From Mytilus californianus (lineage: Eukaryota; Mollusca; Bivalvia; Mytilida; Mytilidae): a DNA stretch of 64,000 bases. The notes below the pieces were generated by a model. The model did not search any database, was not told the origin of the DNA, and saw only the letters and a list, made by a program, of their open reading frames with translations. Below are positions 22,320 to 34,319 of the stretch, one piece after another. The stretch lies in NCBI RefSeq assembly GCF_021869535.1, contig NW_026262581.1:74739955-74803954 (forward strand). The letters run 5' to 3'. Each line of letters opens with the position of its first letter. The stretch's first letter is position 1. Both the position numbers and the translations under genes were made by a program.

Positions 22320-22800
22320 TTTGGATGTACAACTACCCGACCACGTCCACTTGCATTTGTCTTTATCCATCTGATGAATTAAGCCTCTTTTCAACTGATT
22401 TTTATAGTTCGTTCTTATATTGTACTGTTACACCACTGTCCCAGGTTAGGGGGAGGGTTGGGATCCCGCTAACAAGTTTAACCCCGACATATTCTGTATG
22501 TACATGTATGTGCCTGTCCCAAGTCAGGAGCCTGTAATTCAGTGGTTGTTGTTTGTTTATGTGTTGCATATTTGTTATATTTGTTCATTTTTGTACATAA
22601 ATTAGGCCGTTAGTTTTCTTGTTTAAATTGTTTTACATTGTCATTTCGGGGCCTTTTATAGCTGACTGTGCGGTATGGGCTTTGTTCATTGTTGAAGGCC
22701 GTACTGTGACCTATACATGTAGCTGTTAATTTCTGTGAAATTTGGTCTCTTCGTGGAGAGTTGTCTCATTGGCAATCATACCACATCTTCTTTTTTATAT
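22320..22800 (+). repeat. Interspersed repeat, 'GTGGAGAGTTGTCTCATTGG' family (long copy)
   Basis: The most complete copy in the window. It contains 'gttagggggagggttgggat', 'cctgtcccaagtcaggagcc', 'gttgaaggccgtactgtgac' and ends 'gcaatcataccacatcttc'. A second partial 3' end follows at 22920-22975. The apparent 70-residue frame at 22325-22537 is a by-product. Confidence 0.6.
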
Positions 22801-23055
22801 TTACATCAACAGATATAAACAATTCACCAAAGTCAAGGAATTTTTTACACGGTACAAGTTTTTCTCATTGTTGGAGATTGTACCGTGACAGTAACACCTG
22901 TAACTGCTTAAACCCATTTCTTATGCACTTTAGTTCGATAAACTGACTGAATATCATACCACATCTCCTTATTTTTATATGCATTACAATTTACATGTGC
23001 ATGTAATTATAAATATATATATATATCAGAACAAAATTCATTGCGTCACTTTTAT

Positions 23056-24451
23056 TTATGCATCCTTTGGCACAATACAAGTTCTAAAATTACACATCAT
23101 TAAACAACTAAATGTTATTTCAGATGAAAGTTTTGTTTCAGTTCCATTCATAGGATTTATTAGAATTTTGTATATTTTGCCAAGTCCAATAATTCGCTCT
23201 ATGTGCACATGTTTATTATGTCTATCAATTTGAAAATATATGTATCTCAAACAATGTGCTGCTGGACCAAGTTTGGTCAAAACAAATAAAAATTTAGTAT
23301 ACAACTCTAAACCGGTATATAAATGCATGGCTGTGTCACGTGTCTTCATTTCAAAATTCTCTGCTGAAAACATAGGCATTGATGGTGTTTGCGTAATTTC
23401 ATCTGTGAAGCTCAACATTAGCTCGGCAGTTGGTGGTGGACAGTCATAAATCCTTTCTGCAGTATGAATGACTTCTTCAGGAAAACCAACTTTACAATCA
23501 AAACTTTCCTCTAGATTTCTACTACAATATTCATCAAGTTTAGTTCTTTTGTTTTCACAGGAAACTGCCCTGATTTTTCTTTTTGCGGACGATTCAGTTT
23601 CTTGCTTGGTCCAGGAAAATAGGCTGGGAATGGCAGTAGACTTAAGTCTCTGTATGGTGGGTTTGCGCCCTGAAAAAGGTTATAAAACATTAGTTTTTTG
23701 ATAATTAAATGAACTTCCATTAGCAATGTATACTTTGTATTACCTGGCGAAATATTAACTAGATTTATTCATTACAATCTGGATAAAACTATGTTTGCCT
23801 GATTCAATGTATGTTATGTAAATCCAAAGGACAAACAATGAGAGACTTATGCAACAAACGTACATTGTTTGTACCTAAATAACTATAATATAGATGAGAG
23901 CATGTCATTGTTTTGTTCCTGTTAACATTGTCATTGATATTTTTCAAGAAAGTCTATGAGGCATAGCTTATGCATTCCTGTCATTACTACATTAGAATAA
24001 TTACTGCTAAAATAATTCTCAGTATGATATACCTCTTGTAATAAATCATTATAATTGTAGCAATCACCAAAAAATCTCAAACAGACCCCATTGAATCGTA
24101 ATCCAAAAAATTATGACGTCTTGAATTAACCACCCCCTTTTATTCTAAAACGATAATTGTGGTTGTAAACAGACTTTGGTTTATTCGCATGGCGATTACA
24201 TATATAACTATATATTTCAAAAAGAAAATAGAGTTTTACCATGAATAGTTTCCTGCACGTAGTCTTTTTCAGTAAAATGTGCCTTGCAAACAACAGCTGA
24301 TTGAGATGGACTCCACGATTTCATCGTGTTCTCGTCCAATCTGCGTATGGGCCATGGCGTTGATCCAACTTTTCCTTCTTTTTAAGTCATTTGGAAATGC
24401 ATGTCCTCCTCTTAAATGACATCCAGGTACACAACAACCAGTACTTGGCAT
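23056..24451 (-). pseudogene. THAP-domain gene of Harbinger-transposase type, frameshifted
   Basis: Exon 1 (24451-24240) encodes MPSTGCCVPGCHLRGGHAFP and RRKSWINAM. After a one-base shift at the GCCATGGCCC stretch (about 24355) it reads RRLDENTMKSWSPSQSAVVC, then KAHFTEKDYVQETIH, ending at CATG|GTAAAA. Exon 2 (23669-23056) starts after TTTTTCAG in matching phase with GRKPTIQRLKSTAIPSLFSW. This completes a C2CH THAP zinc finger (CxxxC, CxxH, AIPSLF). Next come a basic linker, KRTKLDEYC, and a segment DTAMHLYTGLELYTKFLFVL typical of the region before the DDE domain in THAP/Harbinger-type proteins. No DDE domain follows before the stop at 23056. THAP fingers bind DNA. It is either a truncated transposase relic or a domesticated gene with one assembly error. 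Confidence 0.7.
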
Positions 24452-25843
24452 CGTTAATTGAAAATGTAACTGAAATAGTTGCAGAGTGCAGAAACCGGAA
24501 AATGAGGAACAGGATCGGCTACCACGGGGCCACCTATTCAGGAACGATAATTTGCTACTTTATATAACTGCGAAATAACAATAACGTACGTTAGACGGGT
24601 TCACGTGCATAAACAGAAATGCGCTTTAAATTGTATAATATAATTCATGTTCAGTCGACCTTTAATTATTATATCAACGACTGAAATGATTTATAAACAT
24701 ATAGATTGCAGATAACACTCGAAATTAACCCGAGCTCTTTCCACACGGAATTCAAATAATACTAGTTTGTCAATCGATTTACTGCTTATAATGCAAAATA
24801 CAAATATATCAAAAGTTTTTAAAACTAACAAAACACAATGATCGTTTCTCTATTTCCCAATGTAAATGAAATGAAACAAAAACATTTTATATCACAATAA
24901 GAAGAGGAGAGAATTCAACATTTCCGGATCTACTTGAAGCCTAATGACCCCCCACGTAGATAAGTTGGATATCGCGGAAGCAAGGATTAACTCGACAACC
25001 AGAAAGGCATTAAAGCACTGCCTTTAAAAACCACGACCAAAAGCATTAAGTCTATGAAAACAAACAAAATGGGAAAAAAACATAGGAAGTTTACGGCGTT
25101 ATTTTATAAACTTAATTTTATTAACTTGAGTTCATATGATTGGATTGTAATAACTGTATGTATGAAGACGACGACTATGAATATCTTTGTTGGAGTAGAT
25201 CTTAGATGAAATAAATTTGAAATTGAATTTAATTTTTTGTTATTACACGTATGGGGAGGGAATCGATCCGCAACTCGAGCGATATGCTATGGTAATTTAA
25301 TATCATTTACCTCAATATTCAAATCCTGAAAAGTTTTCCATACAAATCGGCGATCTTTACCGGAAGCTCCAATGACCAGGACAGTTTTTCCTGATATTTG
25401 CTTAATATTTTCTCTGTTCCATGTAATAGAATCATTCTCAAAGGTTAATTGTTGAGTATAAGCCATTGAACACATCCAACGCGTTATAACAAAATGAAAT
25501 ATTCAAATCCACGAACCGTAATTTAAATTTAAGTGCATGTACACTACGGATTAAAGAAAAGTTGTATGCATGGATGCTATCAACCCTAAGATTTCTCAAT
25601 AATTACAATAGAAGGATGAATGATTACCTTAGAGTACTAGCTGAGCTTAATTAACTTCAATTTAATATACAAAAATGTACATATAATATAGACAAAACAT
25701 GTTTTTGAAATAACTTTTACCAGGTAACTGTCATAGGAAATTATCGTTGTTGTTGAATACCTTTGTTGTGATGGACCATACTTGTATTTTGGGCTGCCTA
25801 TATTTGTAACCGGAGAGCATGATTCTTCTTACAAAAGCACCTT

Positions 25844-25915
25844 GTCTCTTCCGAGACTCGAACCCGGGATCTCTGTATTACAAGGCAGCGTTCTAACCGA
25901 CTGAGCTAAAGAAGT
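25844..25915 (-). tRNA. tRNA-like sequence (Thr-TGT type), probably SINE head or pseudo-tRNA
   Basis: The - strand carries an A box (TAGCTCAGTCGGTTAGA), an anticodon arm with loop TTGTAA (anticodon TGT) and a B box (GGTTCGAGTC) within a T arm CCGGG/CTCGG. The acceptor stem pairs only in 5 of 7 positions and the anticodon arm is one base short with mismatches. It is therefore more likely a tRNA pseudogene or the head of a tRNA-derived SINE than a working tRNA. Confidence 0.6.
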
Positions 25916-26465
25916 ACTTCCCTACCTCAACCGTTTACGGCTGGCCAAGTATCTACTACATATACTAAGGGAAGCAATCCCATCACATATTGATAAACAT
26001 GGTGGACATTTTCCTTCTCTCGTTTGCCAAGTTCTCCTACAGTTCCTGTAGATAGAAAGGATGTCTGAATGTCGAGGGACTACATGTCATTGTTTTGGAC
26101 TGGCTTGCCAGCGAGAGTGGGACTCGCGCCTTACAACCTTTTTCATGAAATAATTAAGACAACTCAATTTGCTGGTAGAAACAAGGATGTCGACAGGAGT
26201 TTTATTTTTGCTTTTATAGTCCCCGTTGAATACCCGACATTCTCGTTCCCCAGCAGAAATTGAGCTTCTTCTGCAAAGGATGGAATTTGTTGCCAAAATA
26301 TTTGTTGCTTCATAATATGCAAAATTTATTTAGTTACATCTAAAGAGCATCAAGATTTTTATTTCTAAAATTGAATAAAATTACTTTTCGAAAATAGTTT
26401 GAACTTTCAATCTATATAATAAAAGTTATTTAAGATTTGTTAATTTGTAATTAGTCTTTTTGTTT

Positions 26466-26830
26466 ATTCATAGAAACACCAACAATAGATATAGGAAGAT
26501 GTGATATGAGTGCCAATGAGACAACTCTCCATCAAAGTAACAATTGATAAAAGTAAACAAATATAGGTCCGCCTTCAACACGGAGCATTGGCTCACACCG
26601 AACAGCAAGCTATAAAGGGCCCCAAAAATTACTAGTGTAAAACCATTCAAACGGGAAAACCAACGGTCTAATATATATAAAAACGAGAAACGAGAAACAC
26701 GTATGAACTACATAAACAGACGACAACTACTGTACATCAGATTCCTGACTTAGGACAGGTGCAAACATTTGCAGCGGGATTAAACGTTTTCATGGTACCA
26801 AACCTTCTCCCTTTTCTGAAACATAAGTAT
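26466..26830 (-). repeat. Interspersed repeat, 'GTGGAGAGTTGTCTCATTGG' family (reverse copy)
   Basis: The + strand reads 'gaagatgtgatatgagtgcc', 'aatgagacaactctccatc' and 'gacttaggacaggtgcaaac', the complement of the family landmarks at 22320-22800. No protein. Confidence 0.6.
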
Positions 26831-26839
26831 AACATCACA

Positions 26840-28560
26840 ACATAGAAAGACACACTATAAAGTATCAAGTCGGTTTTACATTTATAAGATACAGAAAAAG
26901 GGTTACAAAAAAACAGGCTGGTAACAACCGTTGTCGTATAGTTTTTCTGCACTTGTAGTCAGGGCAAGGTCTTTTTTGTATCTTGTTTTTAATTAGAAAG
27001 TAATACATTTTTTCATTTGAAAGACGATTGCATAATTAAAAAGATTCAACACAAAAAAATGTCCATACTGTATAATGTACTACGTTGTTTGGAGATATTC
27101 AGTCTTTAATAAATTAGGGTTTTTGCGTTAACACTAGAGCTTCTCGGGCTATGTCCGGTTGAACTTATTGTTGATTAATTTATATAATAACTTTGATACA
27201 TATCAGTGACGTAGGAGTATATTGAAAAGGGGGAGACTCCTTAAAGTGGCAAGCAAATAAAAAAGACTAGACTAGTCTAGTAATTTAGAAGTAAGTTAAT
27301 GTTCACTATGGTAGCCATTTTTGACAGTTTGTGAAGCGGGTATTGTCACCTTTCCCCGACTCTTATGCCCCTGCATATATATACCCCACCACTCGAACAA
27401 AATACCTTTTTGCCCCCCCCCCCTCCCTTTTTAAAAGTAGGGGCAGCTGTCTCTACCTAGGCTCATACGCCCACCACTCCCAAATAAACAACATACGTCC
27501 GTTCAAACAAATAAAAATAAACAACAAAAATATGAATAAATAATTTATGAAATTAAAAAATACATGACGTATGAAAATTAAATAAGAAAGAGAAATCAGA
27601 CAAACGTAAATACAACACGTATAAATAAGAAATCAATAAAATAAAGAAAACATAAAATTTATAAAAAAAAAAGAACCTTTTTTTTCTTTTTCTATGAGGA
27701 ATAATATGTATTGAAAAGTATTGACCAAGTATTGGATTTTGTCTCGTTTTTTGTTTTTGGATCCACTTATTTTGGAGATATTTTTTTTCAGTTTATTTTC
27801 GTGCTCATTCCTCATTACAGTAATGTGATATTCGAGTAGACCCAAGAACTGATCACGTGACACAATATTTGTTTTCATTTTCCATCCCAATGTCTAAAAT
27901 GGGTGGTAGTTTATTAACGTTGAGACTCATTTAGCGCTATCACAATTCGACTTTAAAAAATTCCTTGAAGACGAAGAGAAAAGGGGAAAATTAATCCTCC
28001 GTTTAGTTCGATTTAGACGATTCGAAAAAATTCAACCTAACAACTCATCATGCAGCAAACCGACGCGAGGTACATGGAAACATTTTATGGTTATGGTTAC
28101 TCTTGCAGCCAGTAAATTCGTAGACACGTTACATGTAATTAATTTCAGCATTCATTGTCAATACATGCCAATAATCGATTTTTAACATCGTTATAATAAA
28201 TTATTGAACCTGTATACGAGTGTGGCTATTACGCAATAGTTGTAACCACTATAGAATCAAGGAACTGTATATACGAGTACAATTTCTTGATAAAATCAAC
28301 ATCCATATGCCCATTACACTTGTCACTTTTAACGTACAAGGACATTCAATTTTCCTTTTCATCATAGCAAATGCTTATTTATGGTTTTAGTCTTATAGTC
28401 ATATCATACTTTCAATCAATATTTCTTTGATTATAAATGGTCAAAATATACATCACATCAACATTGATCTGTCTCTAATTTGAATAAAGTTTGATATATA
28501 AGCCACGGCCGTAAAAATACTTCTTTGATAGAAAAACAGACAAAATAATTAGTAAGGTGC
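26840..28560. other. Intergenic DNA, nothing recognised
   Basis: Simple AT-rich DNA with a C-rich run (27413-27424), A- and T-rich stretches (27660-27690) and a small palindrome 'gactagactagtctagt' (27266). No conserved frame or repeat family was identified. Confidence 0.45.
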
Positions 28561-28599
28561 CCAGTCAACAAATTTGATCGATTTGGGTTAACGGAATAA

Positions 28600-29300
28600 C
28601 ACACGGCTATATTTTATATCATTGGAAAGAGGAGAACAAGCCTCGTCGAAATATTGATGTCGTCGTCGTCTAAAGTGGTCACGATTTTCTTAAATTTGGG
28701 TCAAAGGTCAAATCTAAAATTTCAAGGAAAACGTAGAGTCTGCTGCTGGCCACCCCTACACATTTGCGTTTACCAAAAAGTATACATCATAAGAAACAAC
28801 TATGTTAAGTTTCATGAAATTTGGATAAGTTGTTCTCAAGTTACAGTGCGATATGTGGACGCCGGACAGACAGACAGACAGACGGACGCCGGACATTTGT
28901 ATACCATAATACGTCCCTTCAAAATTTTGACAGGAGTATAAAAATTAGCAAAAATTGTCATTTAAGAGCAATAACTCTTATAAGATAACAGCTGACAATT
29001 TCAGTCATGTTGATCTTTGTTTGCTATTTAAACTTCTACCGTTGCACTTTTTTTTAACCATGTCCGCCTTGTTGTTTGGAAGAAGGGCTCACCTCTAGGC
29101 CCTAAAATTAGACTAAATGTTGATATTTTAGGGGCAATAACTCCAAAAACAGGTTTTCAAATTATCTCAAAGTTTTACTTTTGATAGATCTTGTCATGCT
29201 GATCATTCTACGCTTTAGCCTAGCTCCTAGAGTTTTAAAGATAACAGCAGAAAGTGGGAAATCTGGCAAAAATTACCTTTCAGGGACAAAAACCAATAAA
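28600..29300 (+). repeat. Degenerate repeat with 'ggacagacagacagac' tail plus tandem-core DNA
   Basis: 28640-28930 has 'gtttcatgaaatttggataa' and ends 'gtataccataatacgtccc', a common bivalve repeat end. 28941-29300 contains two to three tandem-core units ('aagagcaataactcttataa', 'ggggcaataactcc') related to 769-1132. Confidence 0.5.
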
Positions 29301-29496
29301 ATGCTCCGCAGGGCGCAGCTTGATACGACCGCAGAGGTCGAACCCTGAACAGTTGGGGTAAGCATGGACACAACATTCAAGCTTGATACAGCTCTGAATT
29401 TGGATTGTGATTAAATATTTGACACAGCATAGGTTACTGACACAGAATGAATGTGGTCTAAGAACTTAAAAATTTTAAATTGGACATTCACCTATT

Positions 29497-30106
29497 ATGG
29501 TCCAATATCCAAAATCTAAACACATGGTTCGATTCAGCATATCAAAGAACCCAAAGAATTCATTTTTGATGAAATCAAACAAAGTTTAATTTTGGACCCT
29601 TTTGACCTCAATGTGGACAAAGTTGATAAGGGGGCCCAAAAATCTAAAATCTAAATACATGGTTAGATTCAGCATATCAAAGAACCCCATATATTCAATT
29701 TTTGTTTAAATCAAACAGTTTAATTTTGGACCACGATTTGGACCAACTTGAAAACTGGGCCCATAATCAAAACTCTAAATACATGTTTAGATTCAGCATA
29801 TCAAAGAACCCTAAGAATTCAATTTTTGTTAAAATCAAACTAAGTTTAATTTTGGACCCTTTGGACCTTAATGTAGACCAATTTGAAAACGGAACCAAAA
29901 ATTAAGAATCTAAATACACAGTTAGATTCGGCATATCAAAGAACCCCAATAATTCAATTTTTGATGATATCAAACAAAGTTTAATTTTGGACCCTTTGGA
30001 CCTCAATGTGGACCAATTTAAAAACGGGGCCCAATATCCAAAAATTAAGAATCTAAATACACGGTTAGATTCAGCATATTAAAGAACCCCAAGAATTCAA
30101 GAATAA
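29497..30106 (+). repeat. Tandem array, about 130-bp unit, 4-5 copies
   Basis: Each unit contains 'agattcagcatatcaaagaa', 'aaagtttaattttggaccct' and 'gacctcaatgtggacc'. Units start near 29500, 29632, 29759, 29895 and 30030. First array of the composite element. Confidence 0.75.
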
Positions 30107-30136
30107 AACCCCATTGAAATTGGTCAAGAAATAAGC

Positions 30137-30383
30137 AATTTATACGAAGTATCTTCTTTTGCACAATACTGCGCAATTGAATATTTCTTGCTTTTGCACA
30201 ATACTGTACAATTGACAATTTCTTGCTATTGCGCAAAATTGTGCTATTGGATATTTCTTGCTATTGTGCAATACTGTGCAATTGAAGATTTCTTGCTATT
30301 GCGCAATACTGTGCAATTGAAGATTTCTTGCTATTGTGCAATACTGTGCAATTGAAAATTTCATGCTATTGCACAATACTTAT
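30137..30383 (+). repeat. Tandem array, about 36-bp unit, 6-7 copies
   Basis: The unit contains 'tttcttgctattgcgcaata' followed by 'ctgtgcaattga'. A three-unit version of a related array is at 20816-20880. Second array of the composite element. Confidence 0.8.
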
Positions 30384-30589
30384 TATATAATAATTTACAC
30401 ATCCTGTTTGGTGTGTTTCTCCTACCATATCATTATTATTTGCTTTTAAATATAAATCAGAAATAACCAACTTAAAATGTTAGAATGGAAAATTTTAAAA
30501 GAAAAAAAAAAAGTAAATTAAGAAAAAAAAGGAAAAAAAAAAAAATCCCCCCCCAAATTTTTTGAACCCCCTTATGATTCATCACCCCC

Positions 30590-31300
30590 AAACTCAATCC
30601 CAGCCTTCCCTTTGTGGTATGGTACCTTGCAGTACAATTTCAGAGAGATCCATACACTTGAACACAAGTTATTGTCCTGAAACTAGAAAAATGCTTGTTT
30701 TTTTCCCCTTTTTGGCCCCTAATTCCTAAAATTTTGAGGCAATTACCCCAAAATCAATCCCAGCCTTCCCTTTGTGGTATGGTACCTTGCAGTACAATTT
30801 CAGAGAGATCCATACACTTGAACACAAGTAATTGTCTTGAAACTAGAAAAATGCTATTTTTGGCCCCTTTTTGGCCCCTTATTCCTTAACGTTTTGGGCA
30901 ATTACCCCCAAACTCAATTCCAGCTTTCCCTTTGTGATATGGAACATTGTAGTTCAATTTCAGAAAGATCCATACACTTACACACAAGTTATTATCATGA
31001 AACTAGAAAAATGCTTGTTTTTTGCCCCTTTTTTGGCCCCTAATTCCTAAAATTTTGAGGCAATTACCCCAAAAATCAATCCCAGCATTCCCTTTGTGAT
31101 ATGGAACCTTGTGGTACAATGTCAGAGAGATCCATACACTAACACACAAGTTATGTCTGGAAGTTACAAAAATGCTTATTTTTGGCCCCTAATTCCTTAA
31201 CTGTTGGTACCATAACCCCCAAAATCAATCCCAACCTTCCTTTTGTGGTATTGAAACTTATGGTAAAATTTCATGGAGATCCATTCACTTAAACTAACGT
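30590..31300 (+). repeat. Tandem array, about 160-bp unit, 4-5 copies
   Basis: Units begin near 30591, 30752, 30911, 31075 and 31226 with 'caatcccagccttccctttg' and include 'gagagatccatacact' and 'tttttggcccctaattcct'. Third array of the composite element. The short + strand frames at 30695-31043 are periodic artefacts. Confidence 0.8.
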
Positions 31301-31412
31301 TAGAGTGCGAAAACCAATGTGTCTTCGGACGACGACGACGCCGCCGATGACGCCAATGTCATACAATTATACGACCAAAAAATTTTTAATTTTTGCGGTC
31401 GTATAAAAAATT

Positions 31413-32484
31413 GGGTTGTCAAGTTTTTTCCTGAAATTATGATGTAAATAGAATTGTCTGTCAATAATTGTTGTTTTAACACTTTTAAGTAGCTCTTTTA
31501 GTTTTCTATACAATAGCCAAAAACTGCCAAAAAGTTAAAAATCAACATTTCCCTGCCAATAACTATAAAATGGGTCATCCTATTTTTCAGGGTAGATAGA
31601 GGTTGTTGTGCTTACCTTCTTTACAGTTGTTAGTATCCCACTAATTGCTAGTTTTCAAGATATTTGCCAAAATTGCAGTTTTAGCCATGGTGATCCACCA
31701 GGTCTCTTGGTCATAAAACCTTACTCATTACTCCGAATACAAAATTTATGCTCAAGACGCCAAATCCAGTAGTTTGATTGGTTGATTTCTGAGTCTGAGT
31801 ACGATAATCGTGCTCGAAATTTTTATGACCCTAAGCCCAGGACAACAATAAAAAGTTCAAGGTAGACAAATTTTGAGATTTGGTTTCATAGAAAATTTTT
31901 AAAGAAAAGTTTACAGACGAAATGCTTTGGCAATAGCTCGCATGGCCTTTCAGACAAGGTGAGCTAAAAACTGTAAGATAATTGTTAAAAAAATTACAAA
32001 GGAATCTTTGAGCACTTTTATATTGATAACAATATCACACATTCATTTATATATTACATTAGTTGCATCAGTATATATATGTTATCTGGTAATTTATCCA
32101 GTCATTCACAAGCTAAACCACACATACAGATATAAAACTAAACATTTAAAAAATATCTTTTTTACATATGTTCTACCTTTCTGTAATTTTTCTTTGTGGT
32201 ATTATATAAATGTTATATATTTGGTAGTAGGGTCCAAGTAGTTTTGATGGAGTCAGAAGTATACATGTCTTTACTCTTTAATCTGTTTTAATTTTGTAAC
32301 TAGTTAGAACCAAACAATATATCTAATCAGAATTATTTGGATGAGAGGGTTAGTATGATAGTTTGCTGGTTCTCACTCATACTTTTGACTGAAAAATCAA
32401 CAGTAAATTGTAGCATTCTTTTTTCTTCCTTTCTGATTTGACAAGAGAAAAGATCAAATGTTGACAATAGATTTAAGTTTTCTG
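31413..32484. other. AT-rich DNA without recognised feature
   Basis: No gene or array recognised. The frame at 32008-32241 is hydrophobic and AT-driven, with no motif. Confidence 0.45.
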
Positions 32485-32486
32485 TA

Positions 32487-32951
32487 GGTGTAATACCACC
32501 ATTGATTTTTCCCTATTAGTCTTTGTTAAATTTGCACTTTTCAAAAAATTGTGCAGAATTTATCTTCGTTTCAAATAAAGAAATACTTGGCATGAGTAAA
32601 GTTTTATCCTGTCCAGTACTATAGAAAAAATTTCACATAACATTTCATTGCATATAAGAAAATAACCATCACTGGAAGTTAACCAATCAAATTTTCCCCC
32701 TTTTTTAACCTGTGTACAAGCTTTAGTAACCATGTAACCTCAAGTTTCCAAAATATTCTATAGAAACCCCAAATAAAGAAATAATGGTGCTTTGAAATAC
32801 CCAAGATATATGTTTATGACTCAGAAATGTTTTACTGCAATGAAATGTAGGATCAATTACCTACAACTGTCAAATTCAAGGGAATATTTTTTTTCGACCT
32901 ATTTTCGTATGCAACCGGATGTGACGTACTATGATTTGGTGGTATTACACC
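32487..32951 (+). mobile_element. 465-bp TA-flanked MITE (copy 1)
   Basis: Inverted ends GGTGTAATACCACCA and TGGTGGTATTACACC, flanked by TA on both sides (32485-32486 and 32952-32953). No coding capacity. Almost identical to 33855-34319; I saw a single difference (C at about 32562 against T). The TA duplication and short inverted ends suggest a Tc1/mariner-mobilised miniature element; the superfamily is inference. Confidence 0.8.
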
Positions 32952-33854
32952 TAAAGAAGACTTTTTTGTTGAATAAACTGAATGTGACTTTTTTCCTTTG
33001 TAATACTGGTTATTTCAAGCATTCCTGTCAAGTTTTGTCATAATCAGTTCAATAGTTTGAGAAAAATCTAGTATAATGTAAGACGACATCTACAGCGATT
33101 CGAGCAAAATTTCTTCGAAAAATTCAAACCAAACCGCATCATGATAGAATATAGTGTGGACCAATAAATGATCAAATATTTATCTCATCTGCCTACAAAC
33201 ATTTGAATATGATACAAAAGATGACTTTAGGATGATAAATACTACTAATGGACCTCTTATTCTTCCTTATAAAGTCTCTTTGGGTCCATTTATACCTCTC
33301 ATTTCCTCAAAATTTCTACTTTTTAGGCCAATAAATAAAAATTTTGGGGTAACTTTCACTCATTTATGATAGAAATGTTATTATAAATGATTAATTGAAG
33401 TATTCAAGCTGCTTGAACTATCCGTATAAAAGTTTATTGTCTCCAAGGAGGTTTCAATAAGTCCTTGCGTAAAACTTAAATTTACGCCGCGTTCCAGAGA
33501 GGGACATAAAAAACTTCTCTTTTGGTGAATAATTTGTTGTTACTGCTTTAAAAATAATTTCATTTACTTAAAACTATATATTTATTAAAGTATTTCTTAG
33601 GAAACATTTTCTAGTATAGCAGAATATAAGAAATAAGGAGAAAAAGCTCCCCAATACTCTAAGTATGGCTTGTTCTGTCAACTAATATTCATGGTAAAGT
33701 CCTATTTCAAGGAAATTTTCTCATAAAATGTATTTTGGAGACTCAATCCACTCAGAATATTTCATTATTTGTAATATTTCACTTAAATAGCAAGAAATTT
33801 TAACACATGAGAGTACTCACTAGGTCAAAGGTGCATGTACAGCTTCCCATATTA

Positions 33855-34319
33855 GGTGTAATACCACCATTGATTTTTCCCTATTAGTCTTTGTTAAATT
33901 TGCACTTTTCAAAAAATTGTGCAGAATTTATCTTTGTTTCAAATAAAGAAATACTTGGCATGAGTAAAGTTTTATCCTGTCCAGTACTATAGAAAAAATT
34001 TCACATAACATTTCATTGCATATAAGAAAATAACCATCACTGGAAGTTAACCAATCAAATTTTCCCCCTTTTTTAACCTGTGTACAAGCTTTAGTAACCA
34101 TGTAACCTCAAGTTTCCAAAATATTCTATAGAAACCCCAAATAAAGAAATAATGGTGCTTTGAAATACCCAAGATATATGTTTATGACTCAGAAATGTTT
34201 TACTGCAATGAAATGTAGGATCAATTACCTACAACTGTCAAATTCAAGGGAATATTTTTTTTCGACCTATTTTCGTATGCAACCGGATGTGACGTACTAT
34301 GATTTGGTGGTATTACACC
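33855..34319 (+). mobile_element. 465-bp TA-flanked MITE (copy 2)
   Basis: Same ends and length as 32487-32951, in direct orientation 1.37 kb away. The left flank is TA and the right flank TG, so the duplication is imperfect here. Confidence 0.8.

Larger units (their letters stand above)
18536..25466 (-). pseudogene. Carnosine-synthase-like ATP-grasp gene, decayed
   Basis: Exon 1 (25466-25311) encodes MAYTQ...GKTVLVIGASGKDRRF...FQDLNIE and ends at a good donor (GAG|GTAAAT). Exon 2 begins at 19344 after TTTCAG and continues in phase as VILVDPKENTLYQ, completing the N-terminal Rossmann-like strand of the family. About one line later the frame changes to VFSIDDCVSKFNMLQGTYEK, SSMVLMEFLPGIVHQIDV, FRGALLKALVTDMGP, GVFNVEMIVTSNGLKLIEIN. 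These match the C-terminal ATP-grasp half of carnosine synthase 1, which joins beta-alanine and histidine using ATP. A large central segment is therefore deleted. In-frame TAA codons occur at 18869-18871 and 18776-18778; the old frame ends with TAG at 18536. A THAP gene and repeats fill the intron. The family call is firm for the C-terminal half; one-gene assignment rests on splice phase. Confidence 0.75.
29303..31412 (+). mobile_element. Composite element with three distinct tandem arrays
   Basis: The head reads 'cagcttgatacgaccgcaga' and 'gaaccctgaacagttggggt'. Three different arrays follow in order: about 130-bp units (29497-30106), about 36-bp units (30137-30383) and about 160-bp units (30590-31300). 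The tail is CG-rich with 'gacgacgacgacgccgccga', closing in a hairpin where ATACGACCAAAAA pairs with TTTTTGCGGTCGTAT (31367-31406). The head and the hairpin share the word TACGACCGCA. No protein is encoded. The overall plan (unique head, tandem core, CG-rich tail, hairpin) matches the other tripartite elements here, but the sequences differ. Confidence 0.6.

Noticed and set aside
22325-22537. 70-residue frame ending in SQVRGRVGIPLT and CLSQVRSL
   Set aside because: Recurrent by-product of the interspersed repeat also seen at 43085 and 54235.
1-25680. One large inverted duplication joining the 1-840/18360-11980 and 9069-9600/25680-25080 pairs
   Set aside because: The two pairs are not in collinear order on the opposite strands, so they must be separate events.
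25844-25915. Functional tRNA-Thr gene
   Set aside because: Acceptor and anticodon stems have mismatches and the anticodon arm is one base short; kept only as tRNA-like.
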